From an uncultured Pseudovibrio sp. (GTDB lineage: Bacteria; Pseudomonadota; Alphaproteobacteria; Rhizobiales; Stappiaceae): DNA of 64,000 nucleotides. The stretch covers positions 37,825 to 101,824 of the forward strand of contig CANMBS010000019.1 of assembly GCA_947496145.1 (NCBI GenBank), read 5' to 3'. How positions within the stretch are numbered: the first letter of the stretch is position 1; each line of letters starts with the position of its first letter. A program made the translations under genes and the position numbers. Positions 1 through 8,387 of this stretch are shown here, piece by piece. The notes beneath the pieces are model-generated. The model saw nothing but the letters and a program-made list of their open reading frames with translations. It had not been told where the DNA came from and ran no database searches.

Positions 1-680
1 AAGTACTGTGAACCTTGCTGATCTTCCGGCACCATATCCAGCATCTGCTTGGCATGATCTTTTTCATCAAGCGCCAGATAACACATCGCAAGACCGCTCA
101 GCGCACGAACATTGCCAGCTTCAATGGAAAGTGCTCCACCATAAAGTTGAGCAGCTTCCGGATAACCTTCAGCTTCGCGAAGCTCATCTGCCTTTTCAAG
201 CATCACTTCCAGATCACTTGGGCCAATCTTCACACCGATGCGCTCAAGAAACTTTTTGATCTCGCCTTCGGTCTGTGCACCCATGAAGCCATCAAGCGGC
301 TGACCACCTTTAAAGGCAAACACAGCTGGAATAGACTGAACACCCATTTGCCCCGCAACTTCCGGGTACTCCTCAATGTTCATCTTGGCCAGTTTAACAG
401 CACCGTTAGCCTCTTTGACAACCTTCTCAAGTGTAGGAGTCAACTGCTTGCATGGCTCGCACCACGGTGCCCAGAAGTCCACTAGAACAACCTGATTGCG
501 AGAACCTTCAATCACATCCTTCATAAAAGTCTGTGTGGTTGTCTCCACGATCAGATCTCCGGCAGGAGCTGACGATGCAGGAGCGGCACCTGTCTGCGTA
601 TTGGCCTGATAACCACCACCATATCCACCACCAAGGGAGCCACCAAAGCTGCCACCTACGGAATAACCGGATCCACTCAT
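1..680 (-). CDS. ybbN: Thioredoxin-domain co-chaperone, YbbN/CnoX type (3' part cut off by window edge)
   Basis: The gene reads leftward from ATG at 678-680 and runs off the left edge, so only about 226 N-terminal codons are visible. A Gly/Ser-rich leader of about 40 residues precedes a thioredoxin fold with the active-site motif W-A-P-W-C-E-P-C-K (C74, C77), followed by the cis-Pro strand S-I-P-A-V. After about residue 150 the sequence becomes helical and TPR-like (AAQLYGGALS, ALSGLAMCYL). A thioredoxin domain followed by TPRs is the YbbN/CnoX architecture: a cytoplasmic holdase that hands clients to GroEL/DnaK. The alphaproteobacterial form keeps both cysteines, so it may also be redox active (inference). 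Downstream context is not visible. Confidence 0.9.
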   Translation of the reverse strand, partial: MSGSGYSVGGSFGGSLGGGYGGGYQANTQTGAAPASSAPAGDLIVETTTQTFMKDVIEGSRNQVVLVDFWAPWCEPCKQLTPTLEKVVKEANGAVKLAKMNIEEYPEVAGQMGVQSIPAVFAFKGGQPLDGFMGAQTEGEIKKFLERIGVKIGPSDLEVMLEKADELREAEGYPEAAQLYGGALSIEAGNVRALSGLAMCYLALDEKDHAKQMLDMVPEDQQGSQY

Positions 681-798
681 TATCTTGACCCTTTACCTGA
701 AGCGGGAGCTGCACGTTCTGGCGCTCCACCTGTCTAAACTTTACTGATGCTTAAAATGGTCTCAGAACCGAACAATTACAATTGCTGATCTCTCAGTT

Positions 799-1326
799 TT
801 ATAGATCTTCCGCGACTTTCTGTGCTTCTGCAGAAACAGCAAGCACTTTAGCATCATGTCCGCACCCTTTTGCAAAGGTCATCAACCCCTCCGCAGAAAT
901 GGCGGTAGAAGCATTATTCAGCAAGGGATGGAAGTTCAGGACATCCTGCTCCATCATCTTTGCATCAAACACAACATTCACACGCAATGCCTGCCGATCA
1001 TTTATAAGAGAAAAAGGCGTAACAGACCCCGGAGTAATGCCCAGAACCTCTTCCAGCAATTCAGCTTTGCCAAAAGAAACCCGCCCGGAAGCACCAATAA
1101 CACCTGAGATTTTCTTCAAATCAATCGTGGCATCATGAAGAGCTACAACGAGAAACAAGTTTCCCTTTTTATCTTTTAAAAACAGGTTCTTTGTATGGCC
1201 ACCCGGAATGCGGTCATGCAGATCAGCAGACTCGGCAACGGTAAAAACCGGCTCATGATCAATAGTAGAGACCGGAATATTCAGCTCTTCCAGAAACGAC
1301 AACAGTTGCGCGCGGCTTGCTGGCAT
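799..1326 (-). CDS. Prolyl-tRNA editing protein (YbaK/ProX deacylase domain)
   Basis: 175 aa, the usual size for a free-standing YbaK/aminoacyl-tRNA deacylase domain. The sequence (HDRIPGGHTKNLFLKDKKGN, GRVSFGKAELLEEVLGITPGSVTPF, VVFDAKMMEQDVLNFHPLLN) matches the PrdX/ProXp-ala branch, which hydrolyses Ala mischarged on tRNA-Pro in the cytoplasm. The conserved Lys of the editing site is likely in HTKNLFLK. Start at 1326 has a purine-rich stretch (AGGAGG in the reverse complement of 1335-1340) about 8 bases upstream. It stands alone between ybbN and the peroxidase gene, both also leftward. Family assignment is solid; Ala-tRNA-Pro specificity is inferred from family resemblance. Confidence 0.88.
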   Translation of the reverse strand: MPASRAQLLSFLEELNIPVSTIDHEPVFTVAESADLHDRIPGGHTKNLFLKDKKGNLFLVVALHDATIDLKKISGVIGASGRVSFGKAELLEEVLGITPGSVTPFSLINDRQALRVNVVFDAKMMEQDVLNFHPLLNNASTAISAEGLMTFAKGCGHDAKVLAVSAEAQKVAEDL

Positions 1327-1463
1327 AGAATCAGACCTCCTGTCCTCTTATGAGAGGCACATCCTCCTCACAAATTCGCCGCATGGTTTTAAGCTACATA
1401 CGAAAAAAGGCAAGCAGTTCATAAGAACTGCTTGCCTTCAGCAAACCGGAGCGAAAGGTTTGC

Positions 1464-2528
1464 TTAGTGGGCCGTCATGGTTGATGGCTCAGGGAGTGGT
1501 GTTGAATCTGTCCTCACCGGAAGGATTGGATATTCAACAACAGGCTGCTCACCCGTGAGTGTTTTCAGGAAAGCAGTGATCGCATCGATATCTGCCTCAC
1601 TAAGCTCTTCACCAAGCTGAGAGCTTGCCATGATAGCCACTGCCTGGCGCAGATCCCATACCTTACCAGAATGGAAATACGGAGCAGTCAGCTCAATGTT
1701 CCTCAAAGGTGAAGCACGGAAGACATACTCCTCCTCAGCAGTCTGCGTCACTGCAAACCGGCCCTTATCACTGACAGGAAGAACATCTGCGCCGGGTTTT
1801 TCCACCACACCAAACGGATAGTAGCCTTCACCACCAATGTTCACGCCGCCATGACAAGCGGCACAACCGGTGTCCATAAACGCCTGCAAGCCCTGTTTTT
1901 CCTGAGCACTGAGGGCATTCTCGTTACCTTCAAGGAACAGATCAAACTTTGACGCCGGTGTAATCAGCGTTGCTTCATACGCCTCAATGGCCTTTGCCAT
2001 ATTATCAAAATTTGTGGGCTTATCCTCGCCAGGGAATGCACGAGTAAACTGCTCGGTATAACCCGGCATACTGTTCAGAACAGTCTCGACCCGCTCAGGG
2101 GTACTTGCCATCTCAACACCAGCCTGCACAGGCCCTTTAGCCTGTTCTTTCAGGTCTGCTGCTCGTCCATCCCAGAACTGGGCAAGGTTGAACACCGCAT
2201 TCAGAACAGTAGGCGCGTTACGTGGCCCCTTTTGCCATCCGTGGCCGATGGACGTTTCCAGATTGTCATCCCCACCCATGCCAAGGTTATGACAGCTGTT
2301 ACACGACAACAAACCTGAGAGCGAAAGCCTTGGGTCAAAGAATAGCTTACGCCCCAAATCAATTTTTTCGCGGGTGATTGTGTTGTCTTTTACACTAGGT
2401 ACAGCGTGCGGGATCGGCTTGAAGTATTCGCGCGCCTCTTCCAACAGCTCGGATTGAGCAAAGGCTCCTCCCTGAGCAGCCAAGCTGAGAACAGATGCGC
2501 TAATCAATGTCTTAATTATTGCTCGCAT
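1464..2528 (-). CDS. Di-haem cytochrome c peroxidase (MauG/CcpA family)
   Basis: 354 aa from ATG 2528, chosen over an upstream in-frame ATG because GGAGGA lies 6 bases before it and a Sec signal peptide follows directly (MRAIIKTLISASVLSLAAQG..AFAQ). Two c-type haem sites are visible, C-N-S-C-H at residues 76-80 and C-A-A-C-H at 222-226, with the usual spacing of bacterial di-haem peroxidases. The family reduces H2O2 to water in the periplasm with electrons from cytochrome c or azurin; MauG relatives oxidise proteins instead. The C-terminal QLGEELSEADIDAITAFLKTLTG helix is typical. Upstream is an AT-rich region with a long perfect hairpin (2667-2707), a possible regulatory site. Confidence 0.9.
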   Translation of the reverse strand: MRAIIKTLISASVLSLAAQGGAFAQSELLEEAREYFKPIPHAVPSVKDNTITREKIDLGRKLFFDPRLSLSGLLSCNSCHNLGMGGDDNLETSIGHGWQKGPRNAPTVLNAVFNLAQFWDGRAADLKEQAKGPVQAGVEMASTPERVETVLNSMPGYTEQFTRAFPGEDKPTNFDNMAKAIEAYEATLITPASKFDLFLEGNENALSAQEKQGLQAFMDTGCAACHGGVNIGGEGYYPFGVVEKPGADVLPVSDKGRFAVTQTAEEEYVFRASPLRNIELTAPYFHSGKVWDLRQAVAIMASSQLGEELSEADIDAITAFLKTLTGEQPVVEYPILPVRTDSTPLPEPSTMTAH

Positions 2529-3345
2529 GAATTCCTCCATCATCACGAGATGATGCATTTTAGAATCACTACAAACAAAAGCACATTGATGTATCCGCTT
2601 GACATTTACTATAACCAAAACAACAGAACTTGCTAATTTCAAGCATCAAAAAACTAAGATACAACTTAGAAATATAAAAAATATCTAGAATGTTTTTTAT
2701 ATTTCTACTTAAATATACTTCATGAAAGTGATTTTGTGATTATTCACTCAAAAAGCTGCGCCTTCTTTGATTTATAATAACTCTAAAATATATTCTTATT
2801 TGCTGATGACATCAGCATTAGACTTTCGTTTCTCCAGGGCATTTTTCATTAGCTGGCAAAATTCATACAGCATATGCAAGCCGCTTCTGCGACATACTGC
2901 CCTCAACACAAGAAAAGATGTACAGATCATTTGATAACCCCTCCAACGACATCTGAACACCACACCTTGAGGTACAACTTAACAACCAGTGCGTCAGCGA
3001 ACCTATCTATTCATAAGACCATCAAACTCAAGCGCTTCGATCCCATTGAGATATATGAGATAACTCTTCTCAACTTCCTGTCGCAACACGTCTGATACCC
3101 ATAATAGCCCTACGCCATTTTACTCAGTTGCAATTATTTCCACAGCGTCAAAAGCAAGAGAAAGATTATCATAACACCCTGTAATTTATATATTTTTTAT
3201 AAACTCAAGACATGACGTACATCCACATGCCTTTGAAAATCCCACAATGAATTTCAAATTCTTTGTTGCATTCACCCCAAGCTTTTGTCATATAGCTCCC
3301 ACCTCACCGACGGGGCCGCAACAAACGGCTCTAGCGAAACAGAAT
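2529..3345. other. 817-base gene-poor AT-rich intergenic region
   Basis: No convincing gene. An open frame at 2874-3095 has no ribosome-binding site and no protein-like character. The region holds the promoter side of the cytochrome c peroxidase gene, a perfect 15-base-arm hairpin at 2667-2707, and the leader of the tRNA-Gly pair. Its composition is clearly richer in A+T than the flanking genes. Confidence 0.6.
2667..2707. repeat. Perfect AT-rich inverted repeat upstream of the peroxidase gene
   Basis: Arms 2667-2681 (TAGAAATATAAAAAA) and 2693-2707 are exact reverse complements, 15 bases each, around an 11-base loop. It lies about 140 bases upstream of the peroxidase start codon. It could be an operator for a redox or iron regulator or a terminator-like structure; no downstream T-run specific to one strand decides this. 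Confidence 0.6.
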
Positions 3346-3420
3346 GCGGGCGTAGCTCAGGGGTAGAGCATAACCTTGCCAAGGTTAGGGTCGTGAGTTC
3401 GAATCTCATCGCCCGCTCCA
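3346..3420 (+). tRNA. tRNA-Gly(GCC), copy 1
   Basis: 75 nt including an encoded CCA end. The acceptor stem GCGGGCG pairs with CGCCCGC; the D arm GTAGCTCAGGGGTAGAGC, the anticodon loop with GCC (..CTTGCCAAG..) and the T arm GTGAGTTCGAATCTCAT are all canonical. It is identical over its full length to the second copy 48 bases downstream. Confidence 0.97.
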
Positions 3421-3467
3421 GTTTCTCTAAGAAGCTGAGTTTTCGCGAAGTTGGATTTTTTGGATAT

Positions 3468-3542
3468 GCGGGCGTAGCTCAGGGGTAGAGCATAACCTTG
3501 CCAAGGTTAGGGTCGTGAGTTCGAATCTCATCGCCCGCTCCA
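3468..3542 (+). tRNA. tRNA-Gly(GCC), copy 2
   Basis: 75 nt, identical to the copy at 3346-3420, with encoded CCA. The 47-base spacer between copies is unrelated to the tRNA, so this is a two-gene tandem probably co-transcribed and ended by the terminator at 3555-3576. Confidence 0.97.
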
Positions 3543-3554
3543 AAAAAACAAACA

Positions 3555-3576
3555 AACCGCCGCAAGGCGGTTTTTT
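3555..3576 (+). terminator. Rho-independent terminator after the tRNA-Gly pair
   Basis: Stem AACCGCC / GGCGGTT with GCAA loop, followed directly by a T-run (3571-3576). Position and strand fit the tRNA transcript. Confidence 0.9.
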
Positions 3577-3613
3577 GTTGTCTACTTGCCTTCACCAGAT
3601 AGTTGGCCCAGCT

Positions 3614-4726
3614 CTATTCCTCTGCCAGCCAAGGCGGGAATGGCGTATTCTCAGCAGACATAATATTCATAAATCGAGATTGAAAATACTCTGTACGCCC
3701 AAGCACAGGCATAAACTTTTGCCGAAAAAGACGAATTGCAGTGCTATTGGAAGCAAGAAATCGCGTCCCTTCATCAACAGTCTTTAAAACTTGCGCAGCA
3801 ACTGGCCGACGATCCAGCATGTATTGATGCGTATGGCCTGTTGAGACCTGCCAGGCAAGCCATGCCGCGTCTTCAATGCCAAGGTTCATTCCACGTCCAC
3901 CAAACGGTGAGTGAATGTGTGCAGCATCGCCAACCAGAAACACTCGCCCTTTCTGGAAAAAATCCACCAGCTTATGGGCAATCCGAAAAGTCGATCTCCA
4001 GTTGATCTTAAGAACCTTTAACATGGGCGGCATAACGTCCAAAGGGTTACTAACATCAGAAACAAGACGCGCCCTCCTGGCAGAAAATGGAATCATGCCA
4101 AAAACATGGGGAGACCGATCAAACATAGTTGGCCCATCCATCGAAAGCGTTGGCTCTAACTCCACATCCACAAGCCCCCAATCCTGCGGGTAAGAACTAC
4201 CCGTAAAGCTGAGGCCCATCTGAGAACGTACCACCGAATGCGCACCATCCGCCCCAATCACCATGGGTGGATGACACACCTCTTCTTTTCCGCTGGCATT
4301 TTGTATAACGGCTGTAATCACATCCTCATTTTGCTCAAGCCGTACCAACTCGCATTCTCTTTCAACCAACAGCCCCTGCTCTGTCAGATGTCGCTCTAAA
4401 AGAGTTTCAGTTTCGTACTGTGGCAAGGAGAGCATAAAGCCGTAAGGCCCATTCATGTCAGTCAGATTAACTTCAAGCAGTTCATCACTTGGTCCACGAA
4501 AGTGAACATGGTTCATCCGCCACCCCTTTTGCAGCAACTTGTCTGTGACACCGGATGGTTCCAGAATTTGCAGCGTACGTGGGTTTATTGCGAGCGCACG
4601 GGATTGAGCATGAGGGCGGGCAATCTTATCAATGATACGTGGCGTGAAACCCCGTCGCTTCAGCTCAATTGCAGTTGTCAGACCAGCAGGACCTGCCCCG
4701 ACAATTAAAATATGTCCTCTTTGCAT
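3614..4726 (-). CDS. FAD-dependent aromatic monooxygenase (PHBH/PheA family)
   Basis: 370 aa from ATG 4726 (TAGGA lies upstream; a longer in-frame start lacks a site). The N-terminal dinucleotide-binding motif is ILIVGAGPAGL followed by the second-fold E/D region. The family DG motif appears as VIGADGAHSVVRSQMG, and the FAD ribose/pyrophosphate motif as GDAAHIHSPFGGRGMNLGIEDA. These are the three fingerprints of group A flavoprotein hydroxylases, which use NAD(P)H and O2 to hydroxylate aromatic or polyketide-like substrates. Length is short compared with PheA-type enzymes (over 500 aa), so no C-terminal thioredoxin-like domain. Substrate cannot be read from the sequence, and no catabolic neighbours are present. 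Confidence 0.85.
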   Translation of the reverse strand: MQRGHILIVGAGPAGLTTAIELKRRGFTPRIIDKIARPHAQSRALAINPRTLQILEPSGVTDKLLQKGWRMNHVHFRGPSDELLEVNLTDMNGPYGFMLSLPQYETETLLERHLTEQGLLVERECELVRLEQNEDVITAVIQNASGKEEVCHPPMVIGADGAHSVVRSQMGLSFTGSSYPQDWGLVDVELEPTLSMDGPTMFDRSPHVFGMIPFSARRARLVSDVSNPLDVMPPMLKVLKINWRSTFRIAHKLVDFFQKGRVFLVGDAAHIHSPFGGRGMNLGIEDAAWLAWQVSTGHTHQYMLDRRPVAAQVLKTVDEGTRFLASNSTAIRLFRQKFMPVLGRTEYFQSRFMNIMSAENTPFPPWLAEE

Positions 4727-4899
4727 GCTTATCCTACCGTGTACTGGCACTATTTCTTCAGCTTACGCGAAAGTCGCTTTAGGACCGTTGAGCCAGTCAC
4801 ACGAAATTTAATCACTCCCCCTTCTTGCACAGACCTTGCTTGACCTCCCGCAAGAGATATCGTTTAGCTGCACCTGCAAACTTTAAGGAAAGGTATTCG

Positions 4900-5307
4900 A
4901 TGACGACGCCCTGCCCGTGCCAATCAGGAGATGAGTTCAGCAAGTGCTGCCTCCCATTTCTGGAAGGGACAGCCCTGCCAGAAACAGCAGAGCAGCTCAT
5001 GAGATCACGATACAGCGCTTATGCCACGAAACACGTCGATTACCTGAAAGAAACCTTGTGGCCGCGCTTTCAGAAAAGCTTTAACCCGCTCGAAGTTGCA
5101 GAATACGCCTCTCAAACTCAATGGATTGGACTGGAAATCCTGGCTACAGAGAAAGGCCACCCAGAAGATGCAAAAGGCACCGTCCTTTTTTGCGCAAAAT
5201 ACATTGCCCGTGGCGAATTTGGCGAACAACGCGAACTCAGTCTGTTCAAAAAGCGCAAGGGACGTTGGTTTTACGTCGAGCCAATGGAGGAAGGCTCTCG
5301 GCTCTGA
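4900..5307 (+). CDS. YchJ-like SEC-C motif protein (UPF0225)
   Basis: 135 aa from ATG 4900, preceded by AAGGAAAGG. The N-terminus is a zinc-binding SEC-C-like motif C-P-C-Q-S-G-D-E-F-S-K-C-C, followed by the conserved RSRYSAYATKHVDYLKETLWP and a cystatin/NTF2-like core ending GRWFYVEP. This is the whole YchJ/UPF0225 architecture. Function is not established in the family; the C-x-C..CC cluster suggests metal binding. It is transcribed divergently from the monooxygenase at 4726 with a 173-base gap. Confidence 0.85.
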   Translation: MTTPCPCQSGDEFSKCCLPFLEGTALPETAEQLMRSRYSAYATKHVDYLKETLWPRFQKSFNPLEVAEYASQTQWIGLEILATEKGHPEDAKGTVLFCAKYIARGEFGEQRELSLFKKRKGRWFYVEPMEEGSRL

Positions 5308-5679
5308 TGCTACGTTCACCTGCCTGCCTCCCCTATAGTGACTGCAATACCTGACGAAGCACTACAAATACTCCCCCAAAAGAAGGGGGATGACCGAGGG
5401 GAATCCACACTTAACGACCTCTTTGATGCCAGCTTCAGTCCTTTTTCAGCACTCATTTTTCGGACAATACTAAGTTTCCCACATCTTTAGATTGCACCGG
5501 CCCGCACGATTTTTTTTTCCATAAACATATCTTTACGTAATGACTTAGGGGAGCTGCTACAAGGTTCACTCCAGCTTCACTGCATTCAATATTATTAAAA
5601 TTCAAAAAAAAACTATTTCAAAGTGTTTGTATATGTGTGTATGACGCACAAAATTTAACATTTACCGGAAACAACTTAA
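5308..5679. other. Intergenic region with no recognised gene
   Basis: 372 bases. A GC-rich hairpin (TCCCCC 5372-5377 / GGGGGA 5385-5390) lacks a T-run and could serve as a weak terminator for the YchJ-like gene. The rest is AT-rich and presumably carries the promoter of the small orphan at 5680. Confidence 0.5.
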
Positions 5680-6108
5680 ATGAACTCAGTTCACGCAAAT
5701 AGACTGGATTACATGAAATGGAGATCATTAATACAAAACACACCTAATACAGTAGGCTCCGGATGCCGTATCTATGAAGCTACTAAGGAATTACATTTGA
5801 ATGATGGGTCACTTGTATTAATCAGCAAGCCTAATCATGAATGCAAAAATCTACTGAGGAACTTCTCGCATAAAGATCTTTCGGAAATCCAGTATCTTCA
5901 GTTTCGTGCGTACAAACTCGTCGAGACAGGTTTTGGAGGTCGCCGACTTTGGGCGGCTAAGATCATTGCAGGCAAACATCCCAAAAATCCGGGTTTGAAA
6001 CTTGTAACTGTTGGATGGGTTAAGGGTACAACAATGAAACGCGCGTTCATTGAGATAAAAAATGTTCTTAAAGGCGAAGCACAAATCTACAAAGACCCGC
6101 GCATTTGA
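5680..6108 (+). CDS. Hypothetical protein, 142 aa, AT-rich orphan
   Basis: I do not recognise the family. The frame is open for 142 codons with a basic, soluble composition (pI likely high, no signal peptide, no membrane segment). Codon choice is more AT-rich than the neighbours. ATG 5680 has only a weak upstream site (CGGAAACAACTTAA). An in-frame ATG at 5713 is possible. The C-terminal half (GLKLVTVGWVKGTTMKRAFIEIKNVLKGEAQIYKDPRI) reads like folded protein rather than random translation. Isolated position and composition suggest an acquired or fast-evolving gene. Confidence 0.55.
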   Translation: MNSVHANRLDYMKWRSLIQNTPNTVGSGCRIYEATKELHLNDGSLVLISKPNHECKNLLRNFSHKDLSEIQYLQFRAYKLVETGFGGRRLWAAKIIAGKHPKNPGLKLVTVGWVKGTTMKRAFIEIKNVLKGEAQIYKDPRI

Positions 6109-6188
6109 ACATTACTACGGCAACGAACAGCCATAGCAAATAACAATTCAGAACCAACGGCTTAAAAAACAGATTGCCATCACTGAAC

Positions 6189-6542
6189 CTAACCCTTCAC
6201 CTCTTTAGCAGGCAGGTCAGCTACAAAGCTCATACATAAAGAAATCCAATCCCGAAGCGCAGCCTGATCACACACCTCAGCAGCAACAAACACCAATCCA
6301 CCCATTCGTCGGCCACCAAGCTCTACAATCTCCGCCCCTTCGCGCCCCAGAGCTTCCGCCTCGTTATCTTTGCCAACCCGAAACATAAAACGAGGCTCTT
6401 CGCTCTTAATCCGATGTGCGCCAGCCAACATATTCCCATCTAAAAAGAAACAAAGACCACCCATCATCCGCTTCTCTGAAATCCCCATGATCCCTTCCAG
6501 TTCATCCCGAAGTCGATCACTCAGTTCCTCATCATAAGCCAC
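6189..6542 (-). CDS. TfoX N-terminal domain protein
   Basis: About 117 aa from GTG 6542, chosen because GGAGGGG lies 9 bases upstream; a longer TTG start at 6584 has no such site. The sequence DELEGIMGISEKRMMGGLCFFLDGNMLAG..RFMFRVGKDNEAEALGREGAEIVELGGRRMGGLVFV is the TfoX-N domain (the family has the K-R/K-M-F/M-G-G motif). Only the N domain is present. In Vibrio/Haemophilus TfoX regulates competence, but the single-domain alphaproteobacterial proteins have no proven role. Its start overlaps the end of the small upstream frame (6532-6738) by 11 bases, which suggests translational coupling. Confidence 0.82.
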   Translation of the reverse strand: MAYDEELSDRLRDELEGIMGISEKRMMGGLCFFLDGNMLAGAHRIKSEEPRFMFRVGKDNEAEALGREGAEIVELGGRRMGGLVFVAAEVCDQAALRDWISLCMSFVADLPAKEVKG

Positions 6543-6738
6543 CAGAACGCCCCTCCAGTGTGATTGTCTCAGCCATTTTACCAATCAGAACGGCCAGCAA
6601 CTCGCCAAGAGGAGCCGGTCCCTGCTCAGTTTGGGCGGACGCAGGGACCGGCGCAAGCTGCACAACTGAAGGGAGGCGTCCTTCTGATACCAACAGGCGG
6701 TGGTGCAGCTTTGTAGCTGGCGATGTTTTCACGCTCAT
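6532..6738 (-). CDS. Small hypothetical protein (68 aa) upstream of the TfoX-like gene
   Basis: 68-codon frame starting at ATG 6738 with a GAGAG stretch upstream and ending inside the start region of the TfoX-like gene (11-base overlap). Composition is protein-like, with a hydrophobic amphipathic stretch (LGELLAVLIGKMAETITLEG). No family recognised. It may be a true small protein or only a coupling leader. Confidence 0.4.
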   Translation of the reverse strand: MSVKTSPATKLHHRLLVSEGRLPSVVQLAPVPASAQTEQGPAPLGELLAVLIGKMAETITLEGRSGGL

Positions 6739-6965
6739 GTAACTCTCAGCAGTTTTTGTTCCTTATATGTTCTCATATTAATTCCGCTAAACTGCGCAAG
6801 AGTCAAGCATCAAAACTCATCAGAATGCCTGCATAGAATTCTCAGAGCCGCGCGATTTAAGCTAAGCCCCTGTTTTCATTTGAAGACAAATCGAGACGCC
6901 TCACATTCTGAAAATATTAATGTTCACCTAATAGATTTTCCTAGTATTAAAATCGGGTATTTCGC

Positions 6966-8387
6966 TTGCAACAACTCCTCCACCAATGGGCAGCAGCACT
7001 ATTGCCTCGTAGTTCCCATGAGAAACTACTGCCTCTCATTGATCGTGTACTCAGCACCGCCTTTAGCAAGGACGAAACTGGGGGAGCACAGCGCTCGGCT
7101 CTACTTGTCTTCTTTCTGCGCGTTGCAAGCGCCGCTCTTGCCTACATCATGCAGGTCATCCTCGCCCGATGGATGGGAGCATCAGAATACGGGGTTTTCA
7201 TTGTTGTCTGGACCATCGTCATCATTCTCTGCGTATTCTCTGGTCTGGGTTTTTCAGTTTCCCTCCTGCGCTTCATCCCTGAGTATCTGGAGAAAAAACA
7301 GTACCAACTTCTGAATGGCCTGCTCTTCAGCGCACGCTTTCTGGTTCTGCTCAGCTCAACCGCAATCGCTGCACTTGGGATTACCATTGCGTGGCTGTTT
7401 TCTGATTTCATAAGCAACACCTATATTCTGCCCCTCTACCTCATTGCCTTCTGCATACCCATGCACACTTACACAGGCATGCTGGAAGGGATCGCAAGAG
7501 CGCACGATTGGCAGCTCAAAGCAATGTTGCCGGACTTCATCTTCCGACCTTTGCTGGTACTGGTTTACATGTTAATCGCACTTGCGATGGACTACCCGCC
7601 CACAGCCGTGACAGCATGTATTGTCACTATTGCAGCAGTCTGGACCGTGACCTTCTTCCAGATGCTCATGATGGAAATCTCGCTGCGCAAAGTGCATCAT
7701 CGGGCTCCCCGTCAATTGCAGCTTAAAACATGGTTGCTCATATCTGTTCCCATGTTGGCCGTAGATGGATTTTTCCAGCTGATCACCAGCTCTGATGTCA
7801 TCCTGATTGGCCTTTGGCTCCCTTCAGATCAGGTCGGTATCTACTTCGCTGCTTCCCGTACGCTAGCCCTCATGCACTTCGTCTATTATGCGGTACGCGC
7901 TGCCAGCGCCCCTCGCATGGCCCGCCTCTATCACGCAAACGATATGAATGGCCTGAAGGACTTTGTGGGCAGCGCAGCCAAAATGACCTTCTGGCCCACA
8001 CTGGCAATGGCAGTATTCGTCATGGTTATTGGACCATTTCTGCTGGGCCTGTTTGGTGAAGATTTCTCCAAAGGCACCCCAATCCTTTACATTCTGGTAC
8101 TTGGCGTACTCGCTCGCGCCGCAGTTGGGCCAGTTGATGCTCTTCTTACCCTGTCCGGGCATCAAAACACGTGTGCCAAGATCTACGCCACAGTATTCGT
8201 GGTGAACCTCATCTTAAACACTGTACTCATCCCGGCATTTGGCCTCTATGGCGCAGCACTGGCGACTACATTAGTCATCTTCTTCGAAGCATTTGTTCTA
8301 TACCGCAGCGCTCATAAACACTTGGGGCTGCACACATTCATTTTGCCATTGAAGAGACAGAAAGCTGCAATCAATGAAGCAGGATAA
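6966..8387 (+). CDS. Wzx/MATE-like polysaccharide flippase
   Basis: About 473 aa, an integral membrane protein with roughly 12-14 hydrophobic segments. The opening (LVFFLRVASAALAYIMQVILARWMGASEYGVFIVVWTIVIIL) is the signature first two helices of the polysaccharide_synt/Wzx family (R-x-M/L-G-x-x-x-Y-G). These proteins flip lipid-linked sugars across the inner membrane. The start is uncertain: TTG 6966 is the furthest plausible start, and no good ribosome-binding site is seen. It overlaps the next gene by 14 bases, so the two are one operon, but no glycosyltransferases or polymerase accompany them. Confidence 0.85.
   Translation: MQQLLHQWAAALLPRSSHEKLLPLIDRVLSTAFSKDETGGAQRSALLVFFLRVASAALAYIMQVILARWMGASEYGVFIVVWTIVIILCVFSGLGFSVSLLRFIPEYLEKKQYQLLNGLLFSARFLVLLSSTAIAALGITIAWLFSDFISNTYILPLYLIAFCIPMHTYTGMLEGIARAHDWQLKAMLPDFIFRPLLVLVYMLIALAMDYPPTAVTACIVTIAAVWTVTFFQMLMMEISLRKVHHRAPRQLQLKTWLLISVPMLAVDGFFQLITSSDVILIGLWLPSDQVGIYFAASRTLALMHFVYYAVRAASAPRMARLYHANDMNGLKDFVGSAAKMTFWPTLAMAVFVMVIGPFLLGLFGEDFSKGTPILYILVLGVLARAAVGPVDALLTLSGHQNTCAKIYATVFVVNLILNTVLIPAFGLYGAALATTLVIFFEAFVLYRSAHKHLGLHTFILPLKRQKAAINEAG

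Noticed and set aside
2874..3095. 73-codon frame in the AT-rich region upstream of tRNA-Gly
   Set aside because: No site and random composition (many Thr, Ser, His).
3346..3542. tRNA-Gly pair as an integration site for a genomic island
   Set aside because: No integrase, no partial tRNA copy and no foreign gene block follow; the neighbours are ordinary.
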